Under the pieces are notes generated by a model. The model saw only the letters and a program-made list of their open reading frames with translations. It made no database searches and was not told the DNA's origin. From assembly GCA_932294295.1 (NCBI GenBank), contig OW028585.1:15408771-15472770 (forward strand): a stretch of DNA of 64,000 nucleotides, written 5' to 3'. A program made the translations under genes and the position numbers. The stretch comes from Alitta virens (Eukaryota; Annelida; Polychaeta; Phyllodocida; Nereididae). This document shows positions 1 through 9,225 of this stretch, one piece after another (within the stretch, counting starts at the first letter, position 1; each line of letters begins with the position of its first letter).

Positions 1-443
1 TGGTAAATTTTTATGCCAATACAGTCTAAACTCTTCCAATTTTTTGGCCCCTGAAATAATAATTTTTACTTATTTTTTCGTTTCATTCAAAAACCCACCA
101 ACTCTGTCTATCTTAAATGTTCTTGTCCCTTACCTTAAGTAAAAATTTTTTTTTTGGTCTGAAAACATTCCACTTTTTCTCATTCATTTCACTTCAATTG
201 TGTGTTTATCCTACGAGAAAGTTACTCCTTGTAAAGTCTCTCTTAAATAAAATGTGGAGTTTTATAAAAGGGGCTAATAAAAACTGTATTTGACAGTGGT
301 GAATATTGGTTGTATTATACTATGTAATAGGAAATGCCAGTTAATATTAAGATTAATCTTCAACCTATGACATGGTGCATTTTGTGAGAAGAGTCCGGTC
401 GAGTATAGGGAGGCAACTAGAACAGCATATAGAGGTGAACCCT

Positions 444-763
444 CAAATGTTGTCTATAGTTTTGATCTTGGTGTCGTTTGAAAGCATATTTACATGAACG
501 ATATTTCAGTTACTGCCAGATGAAAGTATCTGAGACCAATTAAAATTTCAGAAATGTATTCTTTGACCCCAAAAACCATGGTATGGACCCAAAAAAATTT
601 GTTTCTCTGTAAATTTGGAGAAGATATTGGCAATTTTGTCTTTTGGCAGCTATCTTGAATTACGCAAGTTCTCAAGGGTGCCAGGTGAGCAGCTGGCAGA
701 TTCTTAATCTACACATTCTTAGCTTTCAAATGACACCAAGATAAGAACCATAGACAACATTTG
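444..763. repeat. Inverted-repeat (MITE-like) unit
   Basis: Two 42-base arms (444-485 and 722-763) are reverse complements with about four mismatches and enclose about 236 bases. The layout suits an old foldback or MITE-type element. I could not find convincing target duplications, so the outer limits are uncertain. No coding sequence is visible in 1-900 apart from this. Confidence 0.55.
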
Positions 764-904
764 CATTTGGCTGCCAGACTATTATCTTGTCCACCTAGCC
801 TAATAAGTTTGCAGTATGCACAATATATGCATTTTGGTGATAACTTCACAGCCATGTCACACCTGTGCAGTCCATCCCCACTGTCATGAGTGCCACTAGG
901 TCTA

Positions 905-1262
905 GTACTTTATGTTGAAACTCCTAAACTGAGAGGTAATATTAAACCCACATAAATTGTTTACTTGGTTAAAACAGCTCCTGTATATGATCTGTTTCAT
1001 AAATGAAATTTTGGAAAAAATATCAAGATACTGAATTAAAACTTGTAATTATTAATAAATACCTGTGTAACATGCAGGACATTATTATGATGATTTGTTC
1101 TTCAAGTGTAATTTACCTGATTTACTCCAGGTGGCAGCCTGATGCAGTTGCCAGACCCAGTTATGTGAGATTCTTCAACTTGCACCCATGTTACAGTATT
1201 GTGAGTGGCATTAACTATAGGCTGCATTTTCATACATCTACACTGCAATGTTGTGAAGGGAA
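905..1262 (+). repeat. Dispersed duplicated spacer block, copy 1 (left part)
   Basis: This stretch resembles 29575-29990 and 47100-47400, including the piece around the CAGGTGGCAGCCTGATGC motif near 1128. Its continuation is displaced to 3061-3200 because the element at 1263-3060 inserted into it. The block lies upstream of zinc-finger genes in the other two copies, so it is probably duplicated 5' flanking or intronic DNA of that family. No coding capacity is evident. Confidence 0.7.
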
Positions 1263-3060
1263 GGGATGACCTAAAAGGCGGGACCAACGAGCGGGACGGT
1301 CTAAAAGGCGGAACGGCCTGCCGGGACAAGATTTTGTCAGGACACAAGCTGAACAGAGCTTCGGCGTGACAGACCAGTGAAAAAATTACAAAAAGATAAC
1401 CAATATTCAACACCTGCTAATACGTAGCCAATTTACTCTTTTGTGCTTATGAATATATTTATATTACTATATTAAACACAACTGGCACCCTCTATATTTA
1501 CAGTGATTCATTCATCCAATAAAAGGTAATTAATTCTAATCTATCAATCTAATATGTGTTAATTATTTTGGATCTATTTCATAAATACAAGGAAAAAATT
1601 AATTAATTGAAAATAACAAAAATCCAGGGTTTAGTATTTAGTATACTATCCATAGATATATAGTACCATATAATATGAACCTAAAAATGTGTAAAAAAAA
1701 TGATAAATTTAGTTGTTGCCTTCTTCTCTGAATATTTGAAGTTTTGTGTGTCACTGTGAAAAATAAAATTGCTTATTTCCTGTTTTTTGTTCACTTTAAG
1801 TTTAATTCATTAATTGGAGAAGAAAGAATTAATTCCTAAAGGGTAGGATTGGTCTAGTAAATGAAAGCAGAGTAAGCAGTGGGAATGATAGTACTACGTA
1901 CAGCAGGTGCAAAATTGAAATACATACTTTTGCTAAAATAGCAGAAAAATGCAGCAACAGCAAGTTAAATTTAAAAAAACCAAATGTAACTTTCTGTCGA
2001 CGAAGAGCTTTGTATCACCACTGACTTTAAATAAAAAATTTATCTTATCTTTTAGCAATTTAGCAGGCAAAATTTTGCATGTTTTGTGTGCAAAACTGTT
2101 GACATGCTGTAAACAGTTGCAACAAACTCCAATAGTTCACAGAGAACACAGGGGTACACAATTGCAATAAACGTCCATTTAATTCTGTGCATCAGTCTTG
2201 ATTGCTATCTGGGCGGCGGGATAACGTTGGATCCTCAGATCCAGTGCTGGTACGGTGCCATCATCACGTGACCGTTGGGTGCGTGGTTAAGCGGACTCAC
2301 AAAGAAAATTAGGTACATATAATAGTTTTGATTTTCTCAATTAAATTCAAACAACAGGAACGTTTTTGGGGGAGGGCGCCATAACGCCAGCAAAGCAATG
2401 CCCGCAACAACAACAACAAAAGTTCCCGAATTTGCCCACAGTTCCTCATTTAAAAATGGCATCAAACAAAACAGATTGCCTTCAGGAAGGCAATCCAAAA
2501 TCATGATGTAGCTAAATATTTAACTTTTAGAGACAGAAAAGCAGTAAACAGTAATTATTTTTTATTCCCCTGCACAATAAATTTTGTGAATCTTTACTAG
2601 GATAATTCAAAGTCAGCCGTAATTAAACTGAGTTGTAAATTTTTTTTTTAATTGGGGACACACAGGTCTATTCTTAGGCATCACTTTAGATCACAATGAG
2701 AATTTCAAAATACAAAAGTATAGGGGCCGGTGTGGACATTCAAATTTTATGGACTGCAAGGCACATTTAACCTGAGCTGAGAAATTACAAAGTGGTCACA
2801 ATTTTTCAGTTTGGGGCCTTGTTTGATTTTACCCATTCAATCAATTGAAATTGATATACAATGTATATTAGGATGGGAAAATTCGTACAAATTCCCATAA
2901 TCAATATTGGTAGCAAATTTATAACAACCCGGTCAAACTCTGTACTTCAGGCCGCCAGCTCTACAAGGCATCCCGCCAACACTGGTTCCGCCTTTTCGAC
3001 CGTCCCGCCCGTCCCGCCCCGCCTCGTCCCGGCCGGTGGTCCCGCCTTTTAGGTCATCCC
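1263..3060. mobile_element. Non-autonomous TIR DNA transposon, 1.8 kb
   Basis: The ends are 24-base inverted repeats beginning GGGATGACCTAAAAGGCGGG. They are flanked by a 9-base direct repeat, TGAAGGGAA, at 1254-1262 and 3061-3069. The host block it interrupts is present uninterrupted at 29990 and 47390, which act as empty sites. Subterminal regions are GC-rich and repeat the motif CTAAAAGGCGG and its complement. The interior is AT-rich and has no transposase. A 9-base duplication fits Mutator-like elements best, but the superfamily cannot be settled from the ends alone. Confidence 0.8.
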
Positions 3061-3466
3061 TGAAGGGAAACTATCCATGCAGCTAACATTTCCTGCTGAG
3101 ACACCTGCAGGGCATTTTGAAGTTTGTTGACGTGCTGTAAAACTCGTGGTCCACAAAGGCTTTAAGAAGCAGTACTAATTTACTGCAATGGGTAAGATGA
3201 TGTTCATTGATCTAATACTCATAGGAATTAGCAGTGGAAGCAGTGTTTGCCTGAGTGTTGCCAACCTTGGGACATTGTAAATTTTGAAATTTCGTGAATC
3301 TTCAGTTAGCTTTCAACACATTGTGAATTCGGCGCAAATGCGCATTTAGCGCGCCTAGAACGGTGAATTCGGTGCATAAAAATAGTGAATTCGGCGAACT
3401 GTAAAATCGGCGACATAGATATATGACCAATTCTCAGATAATGTGGCCAACACTAACTATATGTAG
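3061..3466. repeat. Right part of interrupted spacer block plus short motif repeats
   Basis: 3061-3200 continues the duplicated block split by the upstream transposon. Between about 3320 and 3415 the motif GTGAATTCGGCG recurs in slightly varied form. No gene is seen. Confidence 0.5.
3463..3466. other. Target-site duplication, left copy (GTAG)
   Basis: GTAG directly precedes the left LTR and is repeated at 24997-25000 directly after the right LTR. A 4-base duplication is usual for errantivirus-like Ty3/gypsy integrases. Confidence 0.75.
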
Positions 3467-6157
3467 TGTGATAAGATCGGTTGTTCCGGATCCGTTTAAA
3501 CCAGGGGGACTGGTACGGGTCTAGTGTGCTCTTAATTAGTCTTCTTTTAATCTGAATAATTGCTAATCTTACTGCCTTGTCAACTGCATTTTGTAGCCTT
3601 CTTTGCCCATTATATGGCTAGGCTTAGAACTAGTGGTAACTGTCGGCCACTCTCATGTGTGCAGACCACTCTATGTATCAAATAAATCTATCAGTAATAA
3701 TCAACAACTTGGAAAATTGAGTTTAAAATGTATTCTGATATATAATGTATTACAAAGTAGGAGTCACCAGTTTAGAGATACTGGGTCCTAAATACATACA
3801 AATCATTCAAACATGAGTACATAGTTATGAATAAATATATTGAATAATACACTATGGCTATAGTTGACTAAACATGATTATAAAACATAGGGATCACCAG
3901 TTTTTGGAGGTACTGGGTCCGGAATATACACTAATTACTCAAACATGAGTATCTGATTACCCACACCCAAATGTAGTCAAGCACAAGAGTACCATGGATC
4001 CTGCTCATATTATTTATATCACCTTCTGTGTTAATTTACCTCACATATAATTTAGGTACTTTATTGGTCCAGACAATCTGGATCAATTCACAATGATGAC
4101 ATCACCTCATTAGCCAGTTTTACTGTAATCTTTATACTCTCTAGTATAATTTCTACATACATTTGATGACTCTCCCTTGTTACTAAAAACCATTAGTTCA
4201 ATTAATCTTGTCTATAATACATTTGGTTTCTTGGTATTTCTATTTCAGTTGATCATTCAGGTCAGACATATTTAAATATACAGTTGTCTCTTTTGAATAC
4301 AGCAATCTAATATCTTGCACTGAGTTATCCTTCATTGGAAACTCCCTGCAAACACATTCTCTTCTTCAATTTACTCACAAATATTCTTTATATCTTGCAC
4401 TGAGTTATCCTTCATTGGATACTCCCTGCAAACACATTCTCTTCTTCAAATTACTCATAAATATTCTTTATATCTTGCACTGAGCTATCCTTCATTGGAT
4501 ACTCCCTGCAAACACATTCTCTTCTTCAAATTACTCATAAATATTCCTTATATCTTGCACTGAGCTATCCTTCATTGGATGCTCCCTGCAAACACATTCT
4601 CTTCTTCAAATTACTCATAAATATTCTTTATATCTTGCACTGAGCTATCCTTCATTGGATGCTCCCTGCAAACACATTCTCTTCTTCAAATCACTCACAA
4701 AGATTCTTTATATCTTGCACTGAGCTATCCTTCATTGGATACTCCCTGCAAACACATTCTCTTCTTCAAATTACTCTCAAAGTCAGACCTTCTTTATAAT
4801 GGGAGCTTCAAAACTTTGTCCCTGTCTCTCTAGGGATCTCTCAATATAAATATAAAGCCATCTTTTAGCTTTTAAAAGATGCTTTCTTTGGTTTGAGTCA
4901 CCTCCCCTATAATGGATGCTCAAATCTCTACCAGGTTGTCCTTTCTCTGCATGCAGGACATAATCAATAATCATTCGTATTCCTCATCATAATTTCACAC
5001 AATATTCACTTACTTCTTCCAGTTCATAAAGTCACACATATATTCACAGTAAATTCTCTAATGTCTCATCAAATCATAAATTCACTCAATATTTACTTAC
5101 TTCTTCCAGTTCATAAAGTCACACATATATTCACAGTAAATTCTCTAATGTCTCATCAAATCATGAATTCACTCAATATTTACTTACTTCTCTTAATTCA
5201 TAAAGTTATACAAATGTTCACATAAAATTCACTTACTTTCTTCTAACTCAGTTTCCCAATCAGGTTTGGTTAAATGTAGCTAAATAAAAATGATCTCCTG
5301 TGATCTTCCAATTTTGTCAAAGCAAAATTAATCTGGCCAAGGTGACTTGGTGTCCAGAACTGGTATATTGGAGTGTGTCTTTATCTGATTTTTCTGTAGT
5401 TTATATACTAGTCCCTTTTGTCTTAATGACCTATTGTCTAAAATCCTCCCCATTCTGTTGTCATTGTTGTTGTGATCGATCGGGCAATTCTGTCATGCAT
5501 CCAGGCCAGTGCTTCTGTCCTGATGGGTCAGTTCATGTCCTTAGATGACCAGTGACAATTGTTGTTTTGTGGTTTTTAGTAAAAGGTGTTCAAAATTACA
5601 TATATCTGTTAATATACATTTGCATCTTTACACAATAATATTCTTTAGGTGTTCTGTTGGCTCCTTGGTCCTTTGGTGATCAAATGGCCCTGTTGATAGT
5701 CTCTGTGCCAGTGTTTTTCAGGTTGTCATAGTTTTATCCCCAGGTGGCGTCCTAGTCTTGTTTCAGCTCTTGTTAGGTTTTGCGGCCCTCTGGTGGATAT
5801 ACTTGTCATTGTGTCCAGGCTGGGTTTACATGTTGTGACCACTAGTCTTCAAAATTCACATATGTCTGTTGATATACATTTACATTTTTACACAATAATA
5901 TTCCTTTGGTGTTCTGTTGGCTTCTTGGTCCCTTGGTGATCAATGGCCCTGTTGATAGTCTTTGTGCCAGTGTTTTTCAGGTTGTCATAGTTTTATCCCC
6001 AGGTGGCGTCCTAGTCTTGTTTCAGTTCTTGTTAGGTTTTTGCGGCCCTCTGGTGGATTTACTTGTTTACATGTTAAAAATTTGCAGTACATAGTAATAG
6101 TTTCTTATTACTATACATAAAAGTATTATTATACATAAAAGTACATTCTACATGACA
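3467..6157 (-). repeat. 3' LTR (sense minus)
   Basis: In sense orientation this begins TGTCAT and ends ATCACA, the TG...CA rule. It matches 22306-24996 base for base in every line compared. It contains six 80-base tandem units (4311-4780), about two and a half copies of a roughly 74-base unit (4995-5215), and two copies of a roughly 259-base unit (5590-6065). Short open frames inside it are present identically in both LTRs and look non-coding. I did not locate a convincing TATA box. Confidence 0.93.
4311..4780. repeat. Six 80-bp tandem repeats in the 3' LTR
   Basis: Units start at 4311, 4391, 4471, 4551, 4631 and 4711, each opening with TATCTTGCACTGAG and containing ACTCCCTGCAAACAC. They diverge by a few bases from one another, but the array is reproduced exactly in the other LTR at 23150-23619. 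Repeated enhancer-like blocks of this kind are common in retroviral U3 regions; that role is inference here. Confidence 0.9.
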
Positions 6158-6175
6158 TCCCCTGTACCCCCCATG
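6158..6175 (-). promoter_or_regulatory. Polypurine tract
   Basis: Read on the minus strand, the bases next to the 3' LTR are purine-rich, GGGGGGTACAGGGGA, and are followed at once by the LTR start TGTCAT. This is the expected position for the primer of plus-strand DNA synthesis during reverse transcription. Confidence 0.85.
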
Positions 6176-6958
6176 AAAAATTTGAGATTGCTGCTTCAAG
6201 TGGCAGTCAAGAATTTTTCGAAAATCGCTATCGCTTAGCTTATTCTATTGTTACCTTAACCTCAAGCATGTTTTCGAGTCAACGATCTTTGGTACGTGCT
6301 CTCTCATTGCAGCGTTTGGAGCGGCTCTGTGTTTAACAGGTGTGTGCCTCCCAATCACGATGGGTCAAGTCCTTCGTCGTGATAGTCATTCCAGCCGCCA
6401 TTAGTTTTAGCCGTCAACTCTAGGTGGCGCTGGCTCCAGACCTTGTCATCTGGTAGCGTTTTGGCGCTCACTAGGGTCGCCACCGTTTTATGGGCTCCCA
6501 GGGTCTCTAGCGATGTAGTGACTCCGTGGGGTCCAATAACGGTGTTTTGTATGGTGCTTAGTTGGTAATGGTGCTAGGTGTGACTTCTCCATGTGAACGT
6601 GACTGTAATGCCTGAGGTTAATGTACATTAAGGATTTTATTAACTTAATGTAACCAATGTGGGCCCTTATCATATTAATCTTTTAATGGGGTTGTTCCAT
6701 TATGAGATGCAGGGGTGTCATAGATTAATGCAATATTGTTTTTAATATTTCTATTGTTCATTTCTTACCAATAATCAGTGTCCTTCTGTAAATCCTAATC
6801 ATAAATATAGTCTAAATTGTTTAACCTTTCGGAGCACTATCAATCCCATCATCATACCTTGTGCTTGACTACCTTTTCCCCCTTTTGGAGTGCGTGTTGA
6901 GCTGGCCTCTTTTGCGTAGGCTGCAAAAAGCGCCACTTCAACTTAACAGACAAGGAAC
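6176..6958. other. Non-coding leader between 3' LTR and antisense Ly6 gene
   Basis: About 780 bases without a credible reading frame. The sequence includes a CTCF-like match near 6420-6435 (CTCTAGGTGGCGCTGG) and the GCCGCCATTAG motif near 6393. Because it lies directly upstream of the plus-strand signal-peptide exon, it may hold that gene's promoter or 5' UTR; this is inferred from position only. Confidence 0.4.
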
Positions 6959-8385
6959 ATGGCAGTGATTTCGCTTTTCTTCGTGTTTTTGGTCCTCGTC
7001 GTCCGTGGTTATGGTAAATATTATTCATTTATATAAAATTTTCTATAAAATTTGCCGGTCAATTTTTGATAAGGCCATGTTCCTCTTTTTACAAAATATT
7101 TGTTTTACTAATTTCGCTGGCTTATTATCAAGATTCAAATTTTACCAACGTTATCGTACTTATTTTAAGAATCTGAAAATAAATGTTTTGATTATTGGGT
7201 TATATTACATGTTCATACATTCAAAAATACAGGTTTGGACTGCGCGTCTGACGGGCCTAGTGGTATATGCACTACAGAAAGTACTGGGGTTTGCTACGTA
7301 AGTATATCGCGACGTGATAGGATTTACCTATTAGTGTAGAAGAATTAACCACGACTCAGGGTTCAATTTGGGGTTTCTGAACAGCTTTAATGTTTTACAG
7401 GAGATAATTTAAATGACAATTCACCACTCGGGGTTTATTAGGGCGTCTTTCAGCTCTACGGCACATCGGGCTACTATGTCCCGTACCTCATAATTATTTA
7501 TAGTGTCTGGTACCTCACATGGTACGTGAGGGTTGTTCTCTAAGTCGATTTCCGATAAGATGTGGCGACAGAGCATGAACAGCATTTTGCTGTCCTCTGT
7601 CGCCTCGGATCTGTCCGCCGGTATGATGGTCAGTAGGATTTGTTCGTACTCAGTCACATCGCTGAATGGGCAGGAGAGGTGAATCTCGCTAGTGGCATCA
7701 TGTATTAGTTCAATGGCGTGGATCTGCCCGCAGAACAGCTTGAACAGATATCCGACGTCTGTTCGGTCGGTGGCTGGGCCCCAATTACCCACGTCAGTTA
7801 GAGACCCCTGAGTCGTGTTCATTTTTGAATTAACTTGGTTTTTTGGTGATTTTGTAGATGTCTCTGTTTTTCTCTGCTTATTTCCTGGAACAGATTGTAA
7901 GAAATCATAAACAATGTTAAATACAACTTTCTACCATAGTACATCCCTTATTTATAATATTTTTATAATTATAGTGATGATTAATCTCTCCCCTGGTTAA
8001 TGACTTCACTTTCTTTAAATAAACATTCTGATCATGGCTTTTGTTTTAGACGGCCACGTTGGACACGGTGATAGGTCCCCAGAGCTTTAAGGGGTGCGCC
8101 GCTAGGTGTCCCGTCATCAAGAGGGTGAGGGTAGGTTGCTGTAACCACTCCCATTGCAACAGAGCAACAAATCGGATCATGTCTTTGGCGTTCGTGGCTT
8201 TTTGTGTCTGTTTGACCATCATGTTTGTAGGCAGTGTCCAACCGTGGTTGGGTGCCCTTCTTGCAGTGGTTTTAATCACGCTGCCTTATTGGCCAGGTGA
8301 CTTAGTCATACGTTACGGTGATCTGCGCATCATGAGGATCCAATTTCCTCGAATGGGACAGCATCTTGGTGATCTTCAGTGGTGA
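6959..8385 (+). CDS. Spliced Ly6/uPAR three-finger protein, antisense in retroelement
   Basis: Three exons are readable. Exon 1 (6959-7013) starts at an ATG and encodes a hydrophobic signal peptide, ending at a GTAAAT donor in phase 1. Exon 2 (7233-7297) lies between a CAG acceptor and a perfect GTAAGT donor. Exon 3 (8050-8385) follows a TTGTTTTAG acceptor and runs to TGA. Across exons 2 and 3 all eight core cysteines of the three-finger fold occur in order (codons at 7241, 7268, 7292, 8095, 8107, 8137, 8140, 8155), including adjacent Cys and the closing Cys-x4-Cys-Asn. Two hydrophobic stretches follow, suggesting a membrane or GPI anchor. Family members are extracellular binding proteins (CD59, Ly6, uPAR). 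Gene layout and phase-1 intron fit host Ly6 genes. It opposes gag-pol-env, so its introns would survive retroviral RNA passage. An extra acceptor at 7399-7400 would lead to an early stop. Function is unknown. Confidence 0.82.
7421..7822 (-). CDS. Small orphan ORF of the retroelement (133 aa)
   Basis: An ATG-initiated 133-residue frame in the same sense as gag, pol and env, in the 3' portion of the element. It lies inside intron 2 of the antisense Ly6 gene. A good splice acceptor (pyrimidine-rich, ending TTCCAG) lies about 65 bases upstream of the ATG on the same strand, so it could be expressed from a spliced subgenomic RNA. The product is acidic, with several cysteines and no signal peptide or membrane segment. 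I recognise no domain. It could be an accessory protein or a chance frame. Confidence 0.45.
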   Translation of the reverse strand: MNTTQGSLTDVGNWGPATDRTDVGYLFKLFCGQIHAIELIHDATSEIHLSCPFSDVTEYEQILLTIIPADRSEATEDSKMLFMLCRHILSEIDLENNPHVPCEVPDTINNYEVRDIVARCAVELKDALINPEW

Positions 8386-8399
8386 GTCATCACTTAATA

Positions 8400-9225
8400 T
8401 TATCCTTTGGTAATTACTTGTTATCAGTTGTTTTAACATGCATTGCAATGGCTCGATATTGGTAATCTGTTAACACCTTTATATTTGTCTGTATTTCAGA
8501 ACTTCTTAAAAACTTTGATCTTGACCATCTGATGCCGACTCTGAACCGCCCCTCGACCATTTAGGACCATGGACATCCTCAGGACCTGGAAAAATTGATT
8601 TTGGCAACCGACTCCTTCCGTCTATCGACCATTTAGTACCATGGACATCCTCAGGATCTGGAAAAAATTGATCTGGCAACCGACTCCTTTCGCCTCACGA
8701 TGTGTTCTTTGAAAACGGATTGGATTTCTATTATTATATTTTTTATATTATATGCCATATTTACTCAGGAGTTGTGTAGTTTTCTTAGTATCTTTTGATA
8801 TATGTCTTGTAAATGTTCTGAATGTTTGACCTTGATTTACCAACGGGTACTAATGTAACTGGGTCATGCGTCCCCAGATGGTTACCCTATTGTTCTTCTT
8901 ATGTAATGCCATATTGCCTTCTATTAGACTATTGTCTAGGAATGTTAGGTTCATTTTAGATTTTATATAATCATGTACCAATCTCAATCAAGTAAAAGTG
9001 TCTTAAAAATGTTACTCAGTAAATATTTACGCTAGTTGATGCTAGTTAGTCATTTTAAGTATTGTGCACTGTATATTCTCAGGGGAAAGTTTTTATATTG
9101 ATACTGTTTTTCTTTATCCCCATATTGGGTACTATAACTATGAAGAATACAAAAATGTTGAACTTTATATAAAGATCTTATGAAACCTTTCTTAACTGTT
9201 TCTGGATTTTGTTTTAATTTAACTT
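8400..9225. other. Non-coding interval between Ly6 gene and env
   Basis: About 800 bases with no credible frame. A near-repeat of about 85 bases (around 8545-8620 and 8625-8700) contains the shared text ACCATGGACATCCTCAGGA. It is probably the 3' UTR of both converging genes. A plus-strand acceptor-like TATTTCAG at 8492-8499 follows the GTGAGT at 8382. Confidence 0.45.

Noticed and set aside
3603..3791. Small frame in the 3' LTR as a superantigen-like LTR gene
   Set aside because: Only 62 residues, in antisense and without signal or domain; nothing supports it.
4311..4780. Regularly spaced repeats that might suggest a CRISPR-like array
   Set aside because: Units are directly abutting 80-base repeats without unique spacers, inside an LTR of a eukaryotic retroelement.
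5300..5548. 82-residue frame in the LTR (and its copy at 24139)
   Set aside because: Cys/Val-rich, antisense to the element and without a domain; both copies exist because the LTR is duplicated.
7399..7420. Extra Ly6 exon after the acceptor at 7399-7400
   Set aside because: It would give a stop after three codons and lose five of the eight core cysteines; skipping it to 8050 completes the fold. It might still be a rare alternative exon.
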